DNA of 9,676 nucleotides from an uncultured Lachnospiraceae bacterium (GTDB lineage Bacteria; Bacillota; Clostridia; Lachnospirales; Lachnospiraceae), in contig CAJUTU010000078.1 of NCBI GenBank assembly GCA_910589385.1, positions 1 through 9,676 of the forward strand, given 5' to 3'. The translations under genes and the position numbers were made by a program. Below the pieces are notes generated by a model. It made no database searches, was not told the origin of the DNA, and saw only the letters and a program-made list of their open reading frames with translations. This document shows positions 6,298 to 9,676 of the stretch, piece after piece. How positions within the stretch are numbered: the first letter of the stretch is position 1; the number at the start of each line of letters is the position of its first letter.

Positions 6298-8550
6298 ATG
6301 CCGCATCAAGACAGCATTATCATAAAGGGATTGTGCCAGAATAACCTGAAAAATATTTCTCTTGAAATTCCAAAAGAAAAAATTATTGTATTTACCGGAG
6401 TTTCCGGTTCCGGAAAGTCCAGTATTGTATTTGATACGATTGCCGCAGAGAGCCAGCGGCAGATGAATGAAACGTATACGGCATATATTCGGAGCAGGCT
6501 CCCCAAGTTTGAGAAGCCGAAAGCAGAGAAGATTGAAAATCTGTCTGCATCGGTCATCATTGACCAGACAAGGCTTGGAGGGAATGCCCGGTCTACCGTA
6601 GGGACGATCAGCGATATGTATTCTGCCTTGCGTCTTCTCTATTCACGTATCGGGGAACCGTATGTGGGTACAGCTTCCTATTTTTCTTTCAATAATCCAA
6701 ACGGGATGTGTCCGGAATGCTTTGGAATCGGTAAGGTGATGGAGCTTGATATTTTGCCGTTGATTGCAGAGGACAAGAGCTGGAATGAGGGGATGGTGGA
6801 TCTCCCTACATTTCGTGTGAATAACTGGTATTGGAAACAGTATATAGGAAGCGGCTTATTTGACCCTGAAAAAAAATGGCGTGATTATACGGAAGAGGAA
6901 CGCAACCTCCTGCTATATGGCTCCAGGGAACAGGGCGGAGAGCGTGTGTCGAAGCAAGTAGAGGGAATCCATAATATGATGAGCCGCCTGCTTCTGAAAC
7001 GTGACAATTCCGATATGAGCGAGACATCCATGAAACGTCTGGCAAATTATGTGCATCCTCTGGAATGTCCGCTCTGTCATGGGAAACGCTTAAATTCTGC
7101 AGCGCTTTCCTGCAAAGTCGCAGGTTACAGCATTAACGAGATGTGCGGGATGGAACTTACAGAGCTTCGGAAAGTGTTGGAAACCATTACAGATCCAAGG
7201 GGCAAGTCGATTGCAGAAGGGCTGGTTACAACTCTGACCCGGATGATCGACATTGGGCTTCCTTATCTTTCCCTGAACCGGGAGTCTGCCACTTTATCAG
7301 GCGGTGAGGCGCAGCGTCTTAAGCTTGTGCGGTATATGGGAAGTGCGCTTACCGGAATGACTTATATATTTGATGAGCCGAGTACCGGAATGCATCCGCG
7401 GGATGTCCACCGTATGACAAAATTGCTCTTGTCCTTGCGGGACAAGGGGAACAGTGTTTTGGTGGTGGAGCATGACAAGGATGTGATTTCCATTGCAGAT
7501 GAAGTGATTGATATCGGACCGTTGGCGGGGAGAAAAGGCGGGGAAAGCCTATATCAGGGAAGCTATACCGGCCTTTTGGATTCTGGCACTCTAACAGGTA
7601 ATGCCATGAAAGCGTTGATACCATTGAAAGAAACGACCAGAAAACCGGAAGGGTTTCTTCCGGTCCGAAACGCAAATATCCATAACCTGAAGAATGTTTC
7701 CGTTGATATTCCACTAAATGTATTGACCGCTGTGACCGGTGTGGCGGGTTCGGGGAAGAGTTCGCTGATTCGTGATATCTTTGCAAAGCAGTATGAAGAA
7801 CGGGTGATTTTAGTGGATCAGTCTCCGGTGACGGCCACAGGACGCTCTACGCCTGCAACTTTTTTAGGATTTTTCGATGATATACGTAAACTGCTGGCGA
7901 AAGAGAACGGTGTAGTTGCAGGCTTGTTTTCCTTTAACAGTAAAGGGGCATGCCCGGACTGTAAAGGACGGGGAGTGATTGTGACAGAGCTGGTTTTCAT
8001 GGATCCGGTGACGACCACCTGTGAGGCCTGCGGCGGCAGCCGGTACAGTGAAGAAGCCCTTTCGTATTCCTATCATGGAAAAAATATTGTGGATATTCTG
8101 GACATGAATGCGGAAGAAGCAGAAGAGTTTTTTTCAGGCTGTCCAAAGATTCGCAAAGCTGTACATGCTATGGTGGAGGTTGGGTTATCCTATCTATCAT
8201 TGGGGCAGCCTCTGTCTACGTTATCCGGCGGAGAGCGCCAGAGGGTGAAACTGGCAAAATATCTGGATAAGAGAGGCAATATCTACGTGCTGGATGAGCC
8301 GACAACGGGGCTTCATGCTTCGGATGTACAGACAGTCATGGAGCTTTTGGACAGTTTTGTAAAGCGGGGCAATACGGTAATTGTGATAGAACACAATATG
8401 GATGTAGTAAAGCTGGCAGATTATGTGATTGACATCGGCCCGGATGGCGGAACATCCGGAGGGGAAATTGTCTTTACCGGAACTCCGTCAGAGATGGCTT
8501 GGCATGGGAAAACGATTACGGCTGAATATTTACGGAGGTCTTTGCAATAA
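6298..8550 (+). CDS. UvrA-like ABC ATPase lacking the UvrB-binding domain (DrrC-like / UvrA paralogue)
   Basis: 750 residues with two ABC ATPase halves. First half: Walker A GVSGSGKSS (34-42), the UvrA block NARSTVGTISD (96-106), CPEC (138-141), CPLC (257-260), signature LSGGEAQRLKL (from about 333), Walker B IFDEPSTG (about 358) and EHDKD. Second half: GVAGSGKSS (481-489), zinc pairs C552/C555 and C575/C578, LSGGERQR (642-649), VLDEPTTG (664-671) and His699. Canonical UvrA has about 940 residues. Here GEPYVGTASYFSFNNP runs straight from the NARSTVGT block into FSFNNP, so the roughly 115-residue UvrB-binding domain and the first CPxCG zinc pair are absent, while the insertion domain remains. 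It is therefore unlikely to recruit UvrB in nucleotide excision repair. Relatives of this shape include Streptomyces DrrC, which protects DNA from daunorubicin. The start is set by AAAGGGG (6284-6290). Its DNA target or drug is unknown. Confidence 0.9.
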   Translation: MPHQDSIIIKGLCQNNLKNISLEIPKEKIIVFTGVSGSGKSSIVFDTIAAESQRQMNETYTAYIRSRLPKFEKPKAEKIENLSASVIIDQTRLGGNARSTVGTISDMYSALRLLYSRIGEPYVGTASYFSFNNPNGMCPECFGIGKVMELDILPLIAEDKSWNEGMVDLPTFRVNNWYWKQYIGSGLFDPEKKWRDYTEEERNLLLYGSREQGGERVSKQVEGIHNMMSRLLLKRDNSDMSETSMKRLANYVHPLECPLCHGKRLNSAALSCKVAGYSINEMCGMELTELRKVLETITDPRGKSIAEGLVTTLTRMIDIGLPYLSLNRESATLSGGEAQRLKLVRYMGSALTGMTYIFDEPSTGMHPRDVHRMTKLLLSLRDKGNSVLVVEHDKDVISIADEVIDIGPLAGRKGGESLYQGSYTGLLDSGTLTGNAMKALIPLKETTRKPEGFLPVRNANIHNLKNVSVDIPLNVLTAVTGVAGSGKSSLIRDIFAKQYEERVILVDQSPVTATGRSTPATFLGFFDDIRKLLAKENGVVAGLFSFNSKGACPDCKGRGVIVTELVFMDPVTTTCEACGGSRYSEEALSYSYHGKNIVDILDMNAEEAEEFFSGCPKIRKAVHAMVEVGLSYLSLGQPLSTLSGGERQRVKLAKYLDKRGNIYVLDEPTTGLHASDVQTVMELLDSFVKRGNTVIVIEHNMDVVKLADYVIDIGPDGGTSGGEIVFTGTPSEMAWHGKTITAEYLRRSLQ

Positions 8551-8571
8551 ATCGAGTGTTTTACCTGGCCG

Positions 8572-8628
8572 GAATCTAGTACAGCATTGCATAATTAACA
8601 GTGAATTCTGCGAGGTTGTACTAGATTC
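8572..8628. repeat. Nested inverted repeat upstream of the AraC gene
   Basis: Perfect 12-bp arms GAATCTAGTACA (8572-8583) and TGTACTAGATTC (8617-8628) enclose a second, imperfect pair GCATAATT (8589-8596) and AATTCTGC (8604-8611) with 7 of 8 matching. In RNA this would fold into one long bulged hairpin. A T-run (8642-8646) follows only 13 bases later, so it is a poor intrinsic terminator. A further small dyad, GAATC-TG-GATTC (8647-8658), repeats the outer half-site. It could be a regulator-binding region or a leader structure for the AraC gene, or a partial terminator for the UvrA-like gene. The rest of the gap 8551-8697 shows no gene and no convincing promoter. Confidence 0.75.
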
Positions 8629-8697
8629 ATTAACTGTATGGTTTTTGAATCTGGATTCTGACAGGGTGGAGCATTAGCAGTATATCAGGAGGGTGGT

Positions 8698-9588
8698 ATG
8701 AACGAACAAATGGAGGCTGTTCAGAGGATGCAGGAATATATTGAGGGACATTTGGAAGAAGAACTTACATTAACTCAACTTTCGGAAGTTTCGCTTTATT
8801 CCCCATGGCATTCCTACCGGCTGTTTAAGAATTATCTGGGGGCAACTCCGGCGGAATATATTCGGAAGCTGCGTCTTACACGTTCCGCTATGCGGCTGAA
8901 ACAGGAGCAGTGTCTTGTTTCAGATGTAGCTTATGAGTGCGGCTTTGGCAGTGTGGACGGATATACACGAGCCTTTTACAAAGAATTTGGATGTAATCCA
9001 GGAGACTATGTAAAGGACCCGGTTCCTATTGCGCTTTTTATCCCTTATGGCGTGAAATTCAAAGAATTAAGGAAGGATGTTGTTGATATGGAAAATTTGC
9101 AGAGTGTTTTTGTACAGGTAATCCGAAAGCCAGAGCGCAAGGCAATCATCAAGCGGGGTATTTGCGCAGAGGATTATTTTGATTACTGCAGCGAGGTAAA
9201 CTGTGACATATGGGGAATTCTCACGAGTATGGATTCTCTCTGCGGGGAGCCCGTCTGCCTTTGGCTGCCTGAAAGATTTAAGACGACGGGTACGTCTACT
9301 TATGTACAGGGGGTAGAAGTGGAGTCAGACTATGCAGGGGGGATTCCGGAAGGATTTGATATCATTTCCCTGCCTGCTTCGGAGTATCTGGTTTTTCAGG
9401 GTGAGCCGTTCAGGGAGGAAGATTATTCCCAGGCAATCCTTTCCGTACAGTATTCTATGAACCAATATGATCCGGCAGTGATTGGTTACGAATGGGATGA
9501 CGATAGCCCACGTATCCAGCTGGAACCGCGGGGGGAACGGGGATATATAGAATTGCGTGCAATTAAGGCGCTTAATGTGCATTGTTAG
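8698..9588 (+). CDS. AraC-family regulator with a C-terminal GyrI-like effector-binding domain
   Basis: 296 residues. The N-terminal half is a double-HTH AraC domain. Its first HTH is near 22-42 (LTLTQLSEVSLYSPWHSYRLFK), then GATPAEYIRKLRLTRSA, and the second HTH with the AraC signature is at 75-107 (SDVAYECGFGSVDGYTRAF, then EFGCNPGDYV). Residues 133-291 resemble the GyrI-like small-molecule-binding domain found in Rob- and BmrR-type proteins, including ISLPASEYLVFQGE and the terminal YIELRAIKA. DNA-binding domain first and ligand domain second is the Rob-like order. The start follows AGGAGGG (8687-8693) with only 4 bases between. It lies downstream of the UvrA-like gene in the same direction and could control it or itself through the dyads at 8572-8658. 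The inducer is unknown. Confidence 0.92.
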   Translation: MNEQMEAVQRMQEYIEGHLEEELTLTQLSEVSLYSPWHSYRLFKNYLGATPAEYIRKLRLTRSAMRLKQEQCLVSDVAYECGFGSVDGYTRAFYKEFGCNPGDYVKDPVPIALFIPYGVKFKELRKDVVDMENLQSVFVQVIRKPERKAIIKRGICAEDYFDYCSEVNCDIWGILTSMDSLCGEPVCLWLPERFKTTGTSTYVQGVEVESDYAGGIPEGFDIISLPASEYLVFQGEPFREEDYSQAILSVQYSMNQYDPAVIGYEWDDDSPRIQLEPRGERGYIELRAIKALNVHC

Positions 9589-9617
9589 AGCGATAGAATA
9601 AAGTAAATATCTAAGAT

Positions 9618-9671
9618 TCTAATCCTGAATTATTCACGGAATAACGGCATCAACTGCTGAAACCCGCATGG
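9618..9671 (-). repeat. Right copy of the window-bounding inverted repeat
   Basis: The reverse complement of 1-54 with a single mismatch (9623 against 49). It begins 29 bp after the AraC stop codon. Bases 9672-9676 (TTACT) continue past the part that can be compared, because the left copy starts at the window edge. On the minus strand an in-frame TAA (9672-9674) directly precedes the frame reading PCGFQQLMPLFRE, which argues against a long reading frame entering from the right in that frame. The 29-bp stretch 9589-9617 shows no terminator. Confidence 0.9.
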
Positions 9672-9676
9672 TTACT

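Noticed and set aside
6198..6325. Small gene of 42 codons upstream of and overlapping the UvrA-like gene
   Set aside because: The possible ribosome binding site GAGGG is 14 bases away, the frame runs through the UvrA promoter and start, and the translation matches no known leader or small-protein type.
7349..7786. Minus-strand frame of 145 codons inside the UvrA-like gene
   Set aside because: It is antisense to the conserved Walker and signature regions of the UvrA-like protein, so it is a by-product of their base composition.
8658..8686. CTGACA-17-TATATC promoter for the AraC gene
   Set aside because: The boxes fit well, but transcription would start near 8693, at the end of the ribosome binding site AGGAGGG (8687-8693), leaving it out of the message.

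Overview
This window looks like an accessory region from a Gram-positive Bacillota genome, probably a gut-type Clostridia (Lachnospiraceae-like) organism. The reasons are strong AGGAGG-type ribosome binding sites, sigma-A-like promoters, moderately low GC, and the gene families present: a double-HTH MerR, iron-sulfur flavoproteins, a single-helix FMN_bind protein and a short UvrA paralogue. The taxonomic call is inference. All nine intact genes and the one broken gene lie on the + strand.

Layout. A near-perfect inverted repeat of about 54 bp bounds the window (1-54 and 9618-9671). Against the left copy lies the remnant of an ABC-2 permease (43-540) that has lost its start codon and most of its membrane segments. 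Next come: (A) a MerR-family regulator with two DNA-binding modules and a GyrI-like ligand domain (712-1728), closed by a strong hairpin that also overlaps a candidate promoter; (B) a tight four-gene unit (1843-4450) of an iron-sulfur flavoprotein, a second flavodoxin-like protein, an ABC ATPase and its permease; (C) a TetR operon (4548-6162) of TetR repressor, iron-sulfur flavoprotein and membrane-anchored FMN_bind protein, whose consensus promoter overlaps a 25-bp perfect palindrome; (D) a 750-residue UvrA-like ATPase without the UvrB-binding domain (6298-8550); (E) an AraC regulator fused to a GyrI-like domain (8698-9588), preceded by a large inverted repeat.

How the genes may work together (inference). 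The set reads as a small-molecule sensing and defence island. Three regulators of different families, two with the same kind of drug-binding domain, sit beside an ABC exporter, three flavodoxin-fold reductases, an extracytosolic flavin carrier and a UvrA-like protein. An ABC exporter plus a UvrA-like protein recalls the daunorubicin self-resistance set DrrA/DrrB plus DrrC, here joined to redox enzymes that could reduce a quinone-like or other redox-active compound. Nothing in the sequence identifies the ligand.

No transposase, integrase, tRNA, rRNA or CRISPR array is visible. Mobility is suggested only by the bounding inverted repeat and the truncated gene next to it.
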